A DNA stretch of 64,000 bases from Deltaproteobacteria bacterium (GCA_020848905.1 JADLHG010000041.1:1-64000), one strand, 5' to 3'. Shown: positions 52,519 to 62,545, counted from the stretch's first letter. Program-made: numbers and translations. The notes: generated from the letters alone by a model not told the origin.

Positions 52519-53727
52519 CTACTCCTCCCCGTACAGCACCTGCCATAGCTCCGGATTGAGCTGCTTGAGGTCCCTTCGGGGGTCGGGGAGCTTGTGCACG
52601 CTGGCCGGGTAGACCACCTCGGCGGTGATCTCTTTCAGGAAGTAGTCCGGCTTCTTGATGTCGGGGCGCACGGTCCAGGTGGAGCGGTCGTCGGGGTTGT
52701 AATAGACGGAGGCCACGCGGATGCGCTTGTGGTTCAGGTTGCGGCGCAGGACCTCTTTCAGGCGGATCACGAGGTCGTTGACCAGGCGCCCCGCGCGAAA
52801 GGTGGTGTCTATGATCAGGATGTTGTCGTCCTTGGTGATGCGGTCCTCGAGGTACTGCACGCCGAGGATCTCGCTCCGATAGCTCGTCCACGCCGGGGAG
52901 GTGTTCACGCTGATGTGGTCGGGCGGTCGACGCTGCGAGCCGGTCTTGCGCAGGTGGTACTTGTAGACCTCGTGGACGGGCAACCCCGCCAGCACGCCCC
53001 CCGGCCAGAGCGCGATGAGGTAGTCCGGATGCCAGCTCTCGTCGTGCGCGATCTTCACGCCGAGGCGGATCGAATCCAGCAGCAGCTCGGTGGCAGTGAC
53101 GTAGTGGAAAGTCTCGTGCGCCGGGGCCACCGGCCTGGGTTCGGGGGCCGGCGGCTCGCGCAGCGTGCGCCAGATCTCCTCGCGCTTCTCCTTGATCAGC
53201 CGGTCCTCGGGATCGGCGGGATTGACCAGGTCGGAGAGCTCGTGCGGGTAGTCAATCCAGACGTCCTCGTCGATCTCCTTCAGCGCCACCACCGGCAGCT
53301 CGCTGTAGCGCACCTTCCCCGGTTTCAGATGCACGGTCGCGACGCGGATGTCGGTCGGTGCGTTGGCGCGCGCGAGGCGCCGGAGGAGCTCCACGACCTT
53401 GCGGATCGTGTTGCCCGACTCGTAGACGTCGTCGATGATCAGGAGCCCGTCCTCGGGGCAGATGCTCTGGACGAGGTGCTCCAGGTTCTTGACGGTGACC
53501 TGCCCCTGCTCGCCGATCCCCGTGTACGAGTCCGTGGCGATGGTCGTGTGATTCACGATCACGCCGCGGCTGCGGAAGAAGGCGTCCACCCCGAGGCCCA
53601 CCGGCGTCCCCCCTCGCCAGAGCGAGATGGCGTACTTCGGCCGGAAGCCGCTCTGGTAGACCAGGCGGCCCAAGCGAAACGTATCCAGGAGGAACTGGTC
53701 GGGGTCGAGGTGCAGAAAGCGCGGCAT
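52519..53727 (-). CDS. Tandem phosphoribosyltransferase-like protein
   Basis: 402 residues from ATG 53727. Two type-I PRTase folds in a row. The first has AISLWRGGTPVG and the PRPP loop GLLIIDDVYESGNTIRKV (94-111) with the acidic pair. The second has LIALWPGGVLAG and ILIIDTTFRAGRLVND (303-318), where DD is DT and the loop ends differently, so it may not bind PRPP. A Glu/Pro linker lies about 170-205. Cytosolic; substrate could be a purine base or may be regulatory. Tandem PRTases recall PRPP synthetase architecture, but its signatures are absent. Confidence 0.85.
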   Translation of the reverse strand: MPRFLHLDPDQFLLDTFRLGRLVYQSGFRPKYAISLWRGGTPVGLGVDAFFRSRGVIVNHTTIATDSYTGIGEQGQVTVKNLEHLVQSICPEDGLLIIDDVYESGNTIRKVVELLRRLARANAPTDIRVATVHLKPGKVRYSELPVVALKEIDEDVWIDYPHELSDLVNPADPEDRLIKEKREEIWRTLREPPAPEPRPVAPAHETFHYVTATELLLDSIRLGVKIAHDESWHPDYLIALWPGGVLAGLPVHEVYKYHLRKTGSQRRPPDHISVNTSPAWTSYRSEILGVQYLEDRITKDDNILIIDTTFRAGRLVNDLVIRLKEVLRRNLNHKRIRVASVYYNPDDRSTWTVRPDIKKPDYFLKEITAEVVYPASVHKLPDPRRDLKQLNPELWQVLYGEE

Positions 53728-53971
53728 CGCGCGGCATCCTACTCCGGAACGGGGCCGTCGCAAGGGCGCAACGCGGGCGAGCGCCGGACGGGATCCGCAC
53801 GTCAGAATTCCGAGACGGCGCTGTGCCGCGGGACGGACATTTTCGCGGTCCGGGCCGATCGGATTTCGCACAACAGCTTGTAATGCAATAACAAAGCAGA
53901 CATCGCCGGGACTGGAGCGGCGGGCATGTGTCTTGCTACCCTTCCTGAACGCCTGCGGAAAGGGGCCTGTG

Positions 53972-56900
53972 ATGAAAACGATCAGACGACTTGGCGTGGT
54001 GGCTGTACTGGCGGCCGTTTGGGCCTGCGGCGGCGGTCCGGAGACCGGCAGTCCGGGGCTCACCCCGGGCCAGACTGACTTCACCAACGACGAACCGGCG
54101 AACAGCAACCAGGGGGGTCGGTACGGCGAGGAAGGCCCGATGGCCGGCATGGCGGAGGGGGACTCGACCAGCAAGGCCGCCCCGAACGCCGCACCTCCGG
54201 GGGCCCCTCCGCAGGGGCGCACGGGCGAGGTCGAGGAAGCGGACATCTACAAGGTGGATCAGAACCGCCTCTTCTATCTCAACACCTATCGGGGCTTCGT
54301 GATCTACGACGTCGCGGATCCGAAGAAGCCGCAGCGCCTCTCCCGCCTCCCCGTCTACGGCTACCCGATCGAGATGTTCATCTCCAAGACGACGGTCTAC
54401 GCGCTCCTTCGGGACGCGCTCTATCTCACGCAGGAGAACGGGCGCCTCGAGTTCAAGCGCCACAACGTCTCGCAGCTCGTGGCCATCGACATCAGCGACC
54501 TGAAGAACCCGAAGGTGCTGAAGACGGTGGATATCTTCGGTCAGCTCCGCGAGGGCGTCTCCCGCAAGATCGAGGACACCGTCTACGTGGTCTCCTACCA
54601 GTCGCAGAGCTACTGGTGGGGCTGGGGCTATTCGCGCCCGCAGAAGGAGCAGCCCAAGGAGCAGGCCTGGGTCTACTCCTTCAACGTGGCCGACCCCAAG
54701 AACCCAGCGCTCGTGGATAAGCTCCAGGTCTTCGAGGGAGGCAGCTACCAGTTCCGCGACCCCCTCACCGGCTCGAGCGCCAGCAAGAACTTCACCGGCG
54801 TGTCCATCTCCGCCACCTCGAACGCGCTGATGGTGGTCGAGAACTGGCAGAAGTGGGGCTACTCGAACAGCAGCCCGGGGGCCTACAAGTGCGGCAGCTA
54901 CCAGAGCAGCCAGACCGCCGCCGTTTCCATCGTCGACATCAGCGACCCGAAGGGCAAGATCAAGCTCTACACGAAGTTCGAGACCGACGGTCAGCTCACG
55001 GATCAGTTCAAGCAGACCTACGTCTTCGACAAGGTCAACAACACCGGCACGTACTTCGGCATCTTCGCGCGCCAGGAGTGGAACAGCCAGAACTGCGAAG
55101 GCGGCCGCTTCGTGCGCAACACGATGGAGAGCTGGGACATCACGAACGGCGCCAGCCCGAAGCGCATCTCGGAGCTCTCCTTCGGCAAGCCGAACGAGAC
55201 GGTGCGCGGGACGACCTACGACGTGGAGCGCCAGGTGGCCTACGCCATCACCGCCGAGGCCGTGGACCCGCTCTACGTCATCTCCTTCGCCGACCGCAAG
55301 AACCTGAAGGTGCTCTCGGCCATCGACGGCCTCTCGGGGGACATGAACGTCTTCCGCCTGATCCAGAACAACCAGTTCCTGATGGGCATCGGCCGCGACA
55401 ACAGCAAGAGCTGCACCGGCTTCGGCTCGGCGACGACGGGCTGGGCCACGAACGTGGCGGTGAGCCTCATCGACGTGCGCGACCTGACCAAGATCCGCCT
55501 CGTGCAGCGCAAGTGCGTGGCGGTGAAGAACGCCGAATGGGTGGGCTCGGAGCTGAACTGGAACCTGGACCAGGCCCACAAGATGATCGGCATGTTCTCC
55601 GACGACCGGGCGAACGTGATCAGCGTGCCCGTTTACTACTACAGCAAGTCGGATAATAGCGGCTGGTGGTGGTACGACTACAAGACGGCCGTGGGCCTGA
55701 TGGCCTGGGACCTGACCAAGTACGACTCCACCAAGAGCGAGCTCGACCAGCAGGTGCTGACCAACTTCGGCACCGTGATCCACCCGCACGGCCAGGTGGA
55801 TCGCTCGGTGGTCTTCACGCACAAGGGCGCCACCGACCGGCGCATGATGATCAACCTCTCCGACACGCACATCTCCGTGGTGGACGTGAACGACCTGTCG
55901 AACCCGGTGCTCCAGTCCGTGGTCGAGGTCGCGCCGTACCACAGCCAGCTCTTCAAGTTCGGCAAGTACATCGTCGAGCACACGAAGACCGACCCCTGGG
56001 GCTACTGGGGCGGCGGCAGCAAGAGCGAGCTGCGCGTGAAGGCGGCGGGCGGCGAGCTGGAGGATTCGGCGACCGTGGCCACGCTCAGCCTCGGCGGCGT
56101 GCAGCAGGTCATCCAGCACAAGAACAGCCTGGTCTTCTTCCGCTACCGTCGGGACCAGAACCGGACCGGCAAGACGGGGCCCTACGGCACGCCGTACGAG
56201 GACAAGACCGAGGTGCTGGTCTACGACTTCTCGAACCCCGCGGCGCCGAAGCAGGCCGGCACGGTGGTGCTCCCCTACGCCATGCTCCCGTACTACCGCT
56301 TCTGGTGCGGCATGGACGGCTTCTGGGGCGGCTACTGGTTCGACAGCGGCAACGACCGCACGTGGACCGTGATGGACGGGGGCCTCGCGTTCTTGCGCTA
56401 CGTCTACGACTACCAGTCGCGGCAGAGCAGCCAGAAGCTGGTGGTCCTCGACCTGCGCAACCTCGCGGCGCCGAAGGTGCACGACTTCGCGCTCTCGGGC
56501 ACGACGGGCTGGGAGTTCCTCGGCCTCGCTCCGGACCCGGTGGACACGCAGGGCTTCTTTTTGACCTACCGGACCAAGGTGGGCGAGACGATGATCAACG
56601 GCTACGCCGCGGCGAGCTACAAGTACTACGCGCAGGTCTGGTCTCCGAGCGGCGCGAGCTACAGCGGGGGCGCGGCGATCAACCTGCCCGGGCGGCTCAT
56701 CAAGGTCTGGAAGAACGCGGGCCAGAAGCTGTTCCTGACCCACGACTACATCTACCGGGCGATGCCCACGACCACGAAGTACCCGCAGTGGCGCTACGAC
56801 TTCCGCGTGAACCTGCTGCGGCAGATCTCGCCCCTCGGCAAGCCGATGGCCGAGCTTCTCGACACGCGGCTCTTCACGAGCTTCATGCTCAAGGATCTCG

Positions 56901-57292
56901 TGGTGGATGGCAGCAAGCTGTTCATCAACGCGCGGCACGACTGGTACTACCTGCAGACGAACAACATCGCGTGGCAGGATCAGTCGGACCACCTGATGAT
57001 CTTCGACCTGTCGAAGCTCACCATGAACGAGGTCTACAGCGCGCCGACGGGGACCTACCAGGTGCAGCTGATGGGGACCTACAAGGGTCAGCTCTTCGTC
57101 AACCTGCCGGGGGACGGCATCCTGGTGGTGGACCTGACGAACCCGGCCAAGCCCTTCGGGCGGCAGTTCCTGCGCACCCTGGGCTACGCCACGCAGATCG
57201 AGTTCGTGGGCGACGAGGCCTACGTGCCGGCGGGCTACTTCGGCGTCTACCGCCTGCCGCTCGCCTCGCCGAGCTTCCTCCCGACCACGTAG
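53972..57292 (+). CDS. Large beta-propeller lipoprotein (PF09826-like)
   Basis: 1106 residues from ATG 53972. Lipobox VWACGG (Cys about 20), Gly/Pro/Asn-rich linker, then EEADIYKVDQNRLFYLNTYRGFVIYDVADPKKPQRLS, typical of the 'beta propeller domain' secreted family. Repeats of the form VDISDLKNPKVL and VYSFNVADPKNPALVDKL recur, with many aromatic residues. Two probable propellers fill the length. In archaeal and bacterial relatives the function is unknown. Isolated, with a 244-bp upstream spacer. Confidence 0.88.
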   Translation: MKTIRRLGVVAVLAAVWACGGGPETGSPGLTPGQTDFTNDEPANSNQGGRYGEEGPMAGMAEGDSTSKAAPNAAPPGAPPQGRTGEVEEADIYKVDQNRLFYLNTYRGFVIYDVADPKKPQRLSRLPVYGYPIEMFISKTTVYALLRDALYLTQENGRLEFKRHNVSQLVAIDISDLKNPKVLKTVDIFGQLREGVSRKIEDTVYVVSYQSQSYWWGWGYSRPQKEQPKEQAWVYSFNVADPKNPALVDKLQVFEGGSYQFRDPLTGSSASKNFTGVSISATSNALMVVENWQKWGYSNSSPGAYKCGSYQSSQTAAVSIVDISDPKGKIKLYTKFETDGQLTDQFKQTYVFDKVNNTGTYFGIFARQEWNSQNCEGGRFVRNTMESWDITNGASPKRISELSFGKPNETVRGTTYDVERQVAYAITAEAVDPLYVISFADRKNLKVLSAIDGLSGDMNVFRLIQNNQFLMGIGRDNSKSCTGFGSATTGWATNVAVSLIDVRDLTKIRLVQRKCVAVKNAEWVGSELNWNLDQAHKMIGMFSDDRANVISVPVYYYSKSDNSGWWWYDYKTAVGLMAWDLTKYDSTKSELDQQVLTNFGTVIHPHGQVDRSVVFTHKGATDRRMMINLSDTHISVVDVNDLSNPVLQSVVEVAPYHSQLFKFGKYIVEHTKTDPWGYWGGGSKSELRVKAAGGELEDSATVATLSLGGVQQVIQHKNSLVFFRYRRDQNRTGKTGPYGTPYEDKTEVLVYDFSNPAAPKQAGTVVLPYAMLPYYRFWCGMDGFWGGYWFDSGNDRTWTVMDGGLAFLRYVYDYQSRQSSQKLVVLDLRNLAAPKVHDFALSGTTGWEFLGLAPDPVDTQGFFLTYRTKVGETMINGYAAASYKYYAQVWSPSGASYSGGAAINLPGRLIKVWKNAGQKLFLTHDYIYRAMPTTTKYPQWRYDFRVNLLRQISPLGKPMAELLDTRLFTSFMLKDLVVDGSKLFINARHDWYYLQTNNIAWQDQSDHLMIFDLSKLTMNEVYSAPTGTYQVQLMGTYKGQLFVNLPGDGILVVDLTNPAKPFGRQFLRTLGYATQIEFVGDEAYVPAGYFGVYRLPLASPSFLPTT

Positions 57293-57347
57293 CACGCCTA
57301 CCGCCACGAAACTGGCTCGCTCTCGCCGCGCTGATATCCTCGATCCC

Positions 57348-58013
57348 ATGAGCGGCGTGATCGGCGAGGCCCTGGCGTTTGCGCTCTCCACGCTCACGAC
57401 GCTCTTCTTCGTCGTGGACCCGCCGGCGGCCGTGCCCCTCTTCCTGTCGATGACGGCCAACGACCCGCCCGAGCACAAGCGGCGCACGGCGGCACGGGCG
57501 GCGGTGGGGGCCTTCGTCGTGCTCTCCTGCTTCGCGGCCTTGGGTCACGCCCTCTTCCGCACGCTCGGCATCTCGCTCGGGGCCTTCCGCATCGCCGGGG
57601 GGCTGCTGCTCTTCCTCCTGGCCGTGGACATGCTGCGGGCCGAGCGGTCGCGCCAGCGCACCTCGCCCGAGGAGGAGGCCGAAGGGGTGGACCGACCCGA
57701 CGTGTCGATCTTTCCGCTCGCGATTCCCATTCTGGCCGGGCCGGGGGCGACCTCGACGGTGATGGTCGTGGTGTCGCGCGCCGCCAAGCCCTGGCAGTAC
57801 GGCATCGTCTTCGGGTCCATCGCGCTCACGGCGCTCGCCACCTACGTCATCTTCCGGGGTGGGATGCGCGTCGAGCGCTACCTCGGACGCACGGGCCTGA
57901 ACGTGCTGCAGCGCGTGATGGGCCTCATCCTGGCCGCCACCGCGGTGCAGTTCGTGGTGGAAGGGATCGCCACGGTGGCGCCCGCGGTGATCGCGGCGAT
58001 GCGCCGCGGGTAG
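57348..58013 (+). CDS. MarC-family integral membrane protein
   Basis: 221 residues, six membrane helices. TLFFVVDPPAAVPLFLSMT near the start, GAFRIAGGLLLFLLAVDML in the middle, then FPLAIPILAGPGATSTVMVV and VMGLILAATAVQFVVEGI are the MarC/UPF0056 signatures. Once thought linked to multiple antibiotic resistance, the actual function is unresolved. Transcribed alone or with the next gene 47 bp on. Confidence 0.93.
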   Translation: MSGVIGEALAFALSTLTTLFFVVDPPAAVPLFLSMTANDPPEHKRRTAARAAVGAFVVLSCFAALGHALFRTLGISLGAFRIAGGLLLFLLAVDMLRAERSRQRTSPEEEAEGVDRPDVSIFPLAIPILAGPGATSTVMVVVSRAAKPWQYGIVFGSIALTALATYVIFRGGMRVERYLGRTGLNVLQRVMGLILAATAVQFVVEGIATVAPAVIAAMRRG

Positions 58014-58060
58014 CGCCTCGCCGGCGTGATACGATCGGCGAAACCAGAGGAGGTCGAGGC

Positions 58061-60193
58061 ATGCGGGGACGGTCTGCGCTGATCGCGCTCGTGGTGCTCG
58101 TGGCGTGGCGAGGGTCGGCGGGGGCCCAGACGGCCTTCAAGACCGGTTCGCTGGTCGTGCCGATGGACACGACGTATCAGGACCAGGGGATGCTCCGCGC
58201 CTTCGGGCTGCTCTACAGCCTGCTCAAGGCCGACGTCCCGGTGCACTGGGTGATCAAGGCCAAGAAGGTGCGGGGCGAGGTGGACTTCGTCGCCACGGCG
58301 AAGGACTTTCGCACGGGGGCGAGCCTCGCGAGCCACGGCTATCGCGGCGGACCCTTCGTGGTCGAGGCCTCGCACGCCGCGAAGGCCACGCCGGTGGTGA
58401 CGGCCTGGCAGGTCAAGTACCCGACGACGACCGTCCACGTGGCGCAGCAGGACTTCGTGGCGCGCACGGGGCGACTGCTCACCGCGGCGCCTACCATCGC
58501 GCTCATCGCCGACGGGCACGAGGACATCGCCTTCGAGTACCTCAACGCGGCCGGCATCCCGGATCGTCTGGGCAACACCTGGACCGCCTCGAGCCCGGAC
58601 GTGCTCTCCACCGCGCAGGTCGCCGGCCCGACGACGACCAACCATCAGGACGGCGCGCTCTTTCGCCCGTCGGGACAGCCGGCCTACTGCCAGATCATGA
58701 CCATGCACTGGGGGGTGAACCAGGTCGTGCCCGAGGTGGTCGCCGAGTACCGCTCTTACCTGCAGCACCCCGTGCACATGATGGCGGAGTGTCAGGCCGT
58801 GAACGCGATCGAGAATCAGGCGAACGGTCGGTTCATCACGCCCAAGGGGTTTCTGATCGACAACGCCGTGGCCGACGCCGGCCCCTTCGAGTACCTGAAC
58901 ATGGACACGCCATTCGCGCAGATGGACGGTCCGTTTCAGCTCGTGAGCGGCTCGGAGCGGGCCTACAGCCTCCCCGTGGGCGACGCGTTCTTCGACAAGA
59001 ACGTGGTGATGATCAAGGACGCGGCGACGACCCTCGGGCAGCGGTCGGTCTGGATGACGGGCTACGTCGATGGCAAGTGTGTCATCGGGGAGGACGGCGT
59101 GATCTGCAAGGCGGGGGTGGGCAAGATCAGCTATCTCGGCGGGCACCGTTACGCGACCAAGCTGCCCATCTCCACCAACGCCGCGACGCAGGGGACGCGG
59201 CTCTTTCTGAACTCGCTCTTCGAGGCGGGGTGCGCCACCTCGGAGGGACAGCCGGTGGTGAGCCTCACGAAGTCGGGTCCCGCGTGGACCACGACGGCAG
59301 CGGTGACCTACACGCTCTCCTACGCGAACACGGGTCCGGGGGCGGCGACCGACCTCGTGCTGGCCGACGTGCTCCCCGCGGGGGCGAGCTACGTCTCGTC
59401 GGTGCCGGCGGCGGTGGTCACCGGGAGCTCGGTGAGCTGGAGCCGCGGAGACCTGGCGGCCGGCGCGACGGGCTCGGTGCAGCTCACGGTCTCCTTCGCG
59501 CAGAAGGGCACCTACGTGAATAGCTTCTACGGCGGGTTCTCGGTGGGGGTGAATCGCAAGACGGTGACCAGCAACGCGGTCACGACGCAGTACCTGTCAG
59601 CGCCGCCGCCGGACGCGGCGGTGATCCTGCCGGACGCGGGAGGGGGGGCCGTCGATGGCGGCGGGCCGCGCGATGGGAGCGGCGTGCGCGACGGGGGAGG
59701 GACGCTCGCGGACGCGGTGGGCTCGAGGGATGGGGCAGGCTCGCGTGATGGGAGCGGCGCGCTGGACGGAGGCGGCGGGCGCGATGGAGGGGGAGCGCGC
59801 GACGGAGGGGGAGCGCGCGACGGGGGGGTGCGCGCGGACGGCGGGGCGGGCCGAGATGGAGCGGGGGTGCGCGACGGGAGTGCGCTCGTGGACGGAGGTG
59901 CGGGCCGAGACGGCAGTACGGGGTCGGACGGGGGCGGGGCGCGCGACGCGGGGGCGACGAGCGAGACGTCGATCGGCGTGGACGGAGGCGCGGGAGGCGA
60001 TGGAGGGGGCGGGACCTCCAGCTCTGGCGGCTGCGGCTGTGACGCGGGCTCGTCAGGCTCGCGGGACGCGGGGGACGGGGCGATGGCGCTGCTCCTCGGG
60101 CTCGGCGCCGCGATGGGGTGGGGGCGAAGACGCAAGGGGCGCGGCCTGCTCTGGCCAGTCGCCCGTGCTCGGATCGGGCGCGACGCCGTCTAG
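58061..60193 (+). CDS. Secreted DUF11 protein with DG-rich linker and MYXO-CTERM-like tail
   Basis: 710 residues from ATG 58061, preceded by GAGGAGG. Signal peptide IALVVLVAWRGSAGA. About 20-400 is an unrecognised exported domain with Cys at KCVIGEDGVICKAG. Then a DUF11-type domain (SLTKSGPAW, YTLSYANTGPGAATDLVLADVLPAG, about 405-505). A low-complexity Asp/Gly/Ala/Arg linker of about 130 residues follows (GGARDGG units). The end has GGCGCDAGSSG, helix AMALLLGLGAAMGW and GRRRKGR, then a 16-residue extension past the Arg cluster. Probably sorted to the cell surface. Confidence 0.85.
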   Translation: MRGRSALIALVVLVAWRGSAGAQTAFKTGSLVVPMDTTYQDQGMLRAFGLLYSLLKADVPVHWVIKAKKVRGEVDFVATAKDFRTGASLASHGYRGGPFVVEASHAAKATPVVTAWQVKYPTTTVHVAQQDFVARTGRLLTAAPTIALIADGHEDIAFEYLNAAGIPDRLGNTWTASSPDVLSTAQVAGPTTTNHQDGALFRPSGQPAYCQIMTMHWGVNQVVPEVVAEYRSYLQHPVHMMAECQAVNAIENQANGRFITPKGFLIDNAVADAGPFEYLNMDTPFAQMDGPFQLVSGSERAYSLPVGDAFFDKNVVMIKDAATTLGQRSVWMTGYVDGKCVIGEDGVICKAGVGKISYLGGHRYATKLPISTNAATQGTRLFLNSLFEAGCATSEGQPVVSLTKSGPAWTTTAAVTYTLSYANTGPGAATDLVLADVLPAGASYVSSVPAAVVTGSSVSWSRGDLAAGATGSVQLTVSFAQKGTYVNSFYGGFSVGVNRKTVTSNAVTTQYLSAPPPDAAVILPDAGGGAVDGGGPRDGSGVRDGGGTLADAVGSRDGAGSRDGSGALDGGGGRDGGGARDGGGARDGGVRADGGAGRDGAGVRDGSALVDGGAGRDGSTGSDGGGARDAGATSETSIGVDGGAGGDGGGGTSSSGGCGCDAGSSGSRDAGDGAMALLLGLGAAMGWGRRRKGRGLLWPVARARIGRDAV
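59620..60010 (+). repeat. Imperfect repeats coding Asp/Gly-rich linker
   Basis: Short GC-rich units such as cgcgacgggggagg and ggagggggagcgcgcgac recur with drift, coding DGGG, RDGG and RDGS steps. They form the linker before the MYXO-CTERM-like tail. Confidence 0.75.
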
Positions 60194-60399
60194 CGGGGCG
60201 CACGCGCCGTGGGATGATCCGCGGCAGAAACGCGTCATCAAGCATTCCTGTCCCACCGACGACAAATAACGACGGCGTGATGCCGCTTTTCTCGGGGTTG
60301 CCCGTTGCCGTAGGTCCTGCTCGGGGCTATGGTCCAGGCGCGGTGAGCGGCAGGGATGGAGGGGGCACAAGGCGACCGAGCGGGCGAAGAGATCGCGTG

Positions 60400-61725
60400 A
60401 TGACCCAACCCACGAACCGAATGCGACGCATCTCGAGCCTGCTCGAAGTCACGCGGGCCTTGCGGGACGGCCGCTTCCAGGTGGACCTCCCCGAGGGGCC
60501 GGACGACGAGTTCGGAGAGCTGGGGGAGGCGCTCGCGGAGCTCGGCAAGACGCTCGAGCGTCGCGTCGACGAGGTACAGCGGCTGCTCAAGCTGACCGAG
60601 CGCGTGAATCAGGCCCTGCTCCTCGGGGACGCGCTCGACGTGGTCTGGGAGAGCTTCCGCTCGGTCATCCCGTACGACCGGCTCGGCTGCGCGCTGATCG
60701 ACGACACCGGCACGCGCGTTCGCTCCGTGTGGATGCGTTCCACCGCGCAGGAGGCGGTGCTCGAGAACGGCTACGAGGCGCCGCTCGCCGGCAGCTCGCT
60801 CGAGCGGATCCTCGATACGGGAGAGCCGCGCATCCTCGAGGACCTCGAGGCCTATCTCGCGGCGCATCCGGGCTCCGAATCCACGCGTTTGATCCTGCGC
60901 GAGGGGATCCGTTCCTCCTTGACCTGCCCCCTCGCTTCCATGGGCAAGCCGGTCGGCTTTCTCTTCTTCTCGAGCATGCGGCCGCGCACCTACGCGGCGC
61001 GGCACGTGTCGGTTTTCATGACCATCGCGGGCCAGATCTCGACCATCGTGGAGAAGTCCCGGCTCTTCGAGGAGCTGCTCCGGGCGAAACAGGAGCTGGA
61101 CGAGGCGAACCAGAAGCTGGCCCAGGTGGCCTCGGTGGACCCGCTCACGGAGATCCCGAACCGCCGCACGCTCGACGAGCGCCTGGCCCGCGAATGGCGC
61201 CGCGCTGCACGGAGCGGCCGGGCTGTGTCGCTCCTGGTCATCGATATCGACCACTTCAAGGAGTACAACGACCGTCACGGGCATCTGGCCGGCGACGAGA
61301 GCCTGAAGGCGGTCGCCCGTTGCCTGGCCACGAGCCTGCGCCGCGGGGGGGATTTCGTGGCCCGCTACGGGGGCGAGGAGTTCGTGGTGGTGCTGCCCGA
61401 GACCGACGAGCGGGGGTTGCCCATCGTGGCCGAGTACCTCCGGCAGCGGGTGATGCAGCTCGAGATCGACCACGGCGCGTCTTCGACGGGAGAGCACCTG
61501 ACGATCAGCCTGGGGGGCGCGGTGGCGGTGCCGGGCGCCGTTCCCGAGGTGGAGCCGAGCGAGGCGCTGGCCCGGGCCGACGCGGCGCTCTACGAGGCGA
61601 AGAAAGAGGGGCGGAACCGCATTCGCGTCCACCGCCCGCCCACGGGAGAGGAGCTCGCCCTTCGCCGGCGCCCGACCGTCCAGCTCGACGTGAGCGCGGC
61701 CGGCGAGGGGCAGGACCTAGGCTAG
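60400..61725 (+). CDS. Diguanylate cyclase with GAF domain
   Basis: 441 residues from ATG 60400. Helical N-terminal segment (EFGELGEALAELGKTLERR) like a HAMP stalk but with no membrane helix, then GAF about 70-215 (YDRLGCALIDDTG, TCPLASMGKPVGFLFFSS), a coiled linker and GGDEF domain. DPLTEIPNRRTLDERL starts it; active motif GGEEF (324-328); inhibitory RxxD is RGGD (315-318). It should make c-di-GMP in the cytosol, with product feedback; possible effector is the PilZ protein at 12988. Its stop codon shares CTAG with the convergent gene's stop. Confidence 0.95.
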   Translation: MTQPTNRMRRISSLLEVTRALRDGRFQVDLPEGPDDEFGELGEALAELGKTLERRVDEVQRLLKLTERVNQALLLGDALDVVWESFRSVIPYDRLGCALIDDTGTRVRSVWMRSTAQEAVLENGYEAPLAGSSLERILDTGEPRILEDLEAYLAAHPGSESTRLILREGIRSSLTCPLASMGKPVGFLFFSSMRPRTYAARHVSVFMTIAGQISTIVEKSRLFEELLRAKQELDEANQKLAQVASVDPLTEIPNRRTLDERLAREWRRAARSGRAVSLLVIDIDHFKEYNDRHGHLAGDESLKAVARCLATSLRRGGDFVARYGGEEFVVVLPETDERGLPIVAEYLRQRVMQLEIDHGASSTGEHLTISLGGAVAVPGAVPEVEPSEALARADAALYEAKKEGRNRIRVHRPPTGEELALRRRPTVQLDVSAAGEGQDLG

Positions 61726-62537
61726 CCCGCCGCGCTCGTGCGAAAGCGTCCCCGTACCGCCTCCGACAGCGTGCGCACGCGGTCGGGGTCCACGGGGGCC
61801 CGCACCTCTCCGCCCTCCTTCAGCCACGTGCCTACGATCGCCCCCTCGACGAGTGGGCAGAGGGTGGGCGCCAGCTCGGGCGTCAGGCCCGAGCCCAGGT
61901 AGACCGGCCGGTCGCCCGCGATGCGGCGGACGAGCTCGAGGCGCTCGCGGTTCACGGCCGCCCCTGTCGCCGCTCCGGTCACGACCACGCCGTCGGCCAG
62001 GCCGCGTTCGAAGGTGTCGCGCACCACGCTCGCCGGGTCGAGCGGGGCGAGCGGCACGGCGTGCTTGACGAGGACGTCGGCCAGGAGCGCCACGCGCTCG
62101 GCGCCGAGCGTCTTCCGGTAGCGCAGGGTCTCGTACGCTTCTCCCTCGAGGATCCCCTGGTCGGTAAGGTACGCGCCGACGTGGACGTTCACGCGGGCGA
62201 AGTCGAGCCCCGCGGCGGCCGCGAGCCCCACCGCGGAGATGGCGTCGTTCCGCAGGCAGTTCACACCCACCGGCAGGCCGAAGCGTCGCCGGAGCTCGCG
62301 GGCTATGAGCGCGAGCGTGGCGACCTGGTGCGGGGGAAGGCGCTGCCCGGCGGTCCCCTTGGGGAAGGGCGCCGAGCCGAAGTTCTCGACGACGATCGCG
62401 TCCGCGCCGCCGGCGGCGAGCGCCTCGGCATCGGCCAGGGCCCACGCCTCGACGGTGCCGAAGTCCCCGCCGCCCGGGTGGCGCGGATCTCCCGGCAGGG
62501 GTGGCAGGTGCACGACGCCGATGAGCCCGCGGAGCAT
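61722..62537 (-). CDS. BtpA/SgcQ-family TIM-barrel protein
   Basis: 271 residues from ATG 62537. GVVHLPPLPGDPRHPG at the start, DAEALAAGGADAIVVENFGSAPF, GVNCLRNDAISAVGLAAAAG, FARVNVHVGAYLTDQGILEG, DGVVVTGAATGAAVN and VYLGSGLTPELAP are the family's blocks. Named after a cyanobacterial photosystem I biogenesis factor, but in non-photosynthetic bacteria the function is unknown, possibly sugar metabolism. 8 bases after the upstream regulator gene; same transcript. Confidence 0.92.
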   Translation of the reverse strand: MLRGLIGVVHLPPLPGDPRHPGGGDFGTVEAWALADAEALAAGGADAIVVENFGSAPFPKGTAGQRLPPHQVATLALIARELRRRFGLPVGVNCLRNDAISAVGLAAAAGLDFARVNVHVGAYLTDQGILEGEAYETLRYRKTLGAERVALLADVLVKHAVPLAPLDPASVVRDTFERGLADGVVVTGAATGAAVNRERLELVRRIAGDRPVYLGSGLTPELAPTLCPLVEGAIVGTWLKEGGEVRAPVDPDRVRTLSEAVRGRFRTSAAG

Positions 62538-62545
62538 GGCGGAGC

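Noticed and set aside
53936-57487. 1183-residue open frame on the minus strand
   Set aside because: Antisense shadow of the beta-propeller lipoprotein; composition is Val/His/Arg-rich with no motif or signal, typical of high-GC mirror frames.
59620-60010. Possible noncoding repeat array
   Set aside because: The frame stays open, codes a DG-rich linker and leads into a MYXO-CTERM-like tail, so it is coding.
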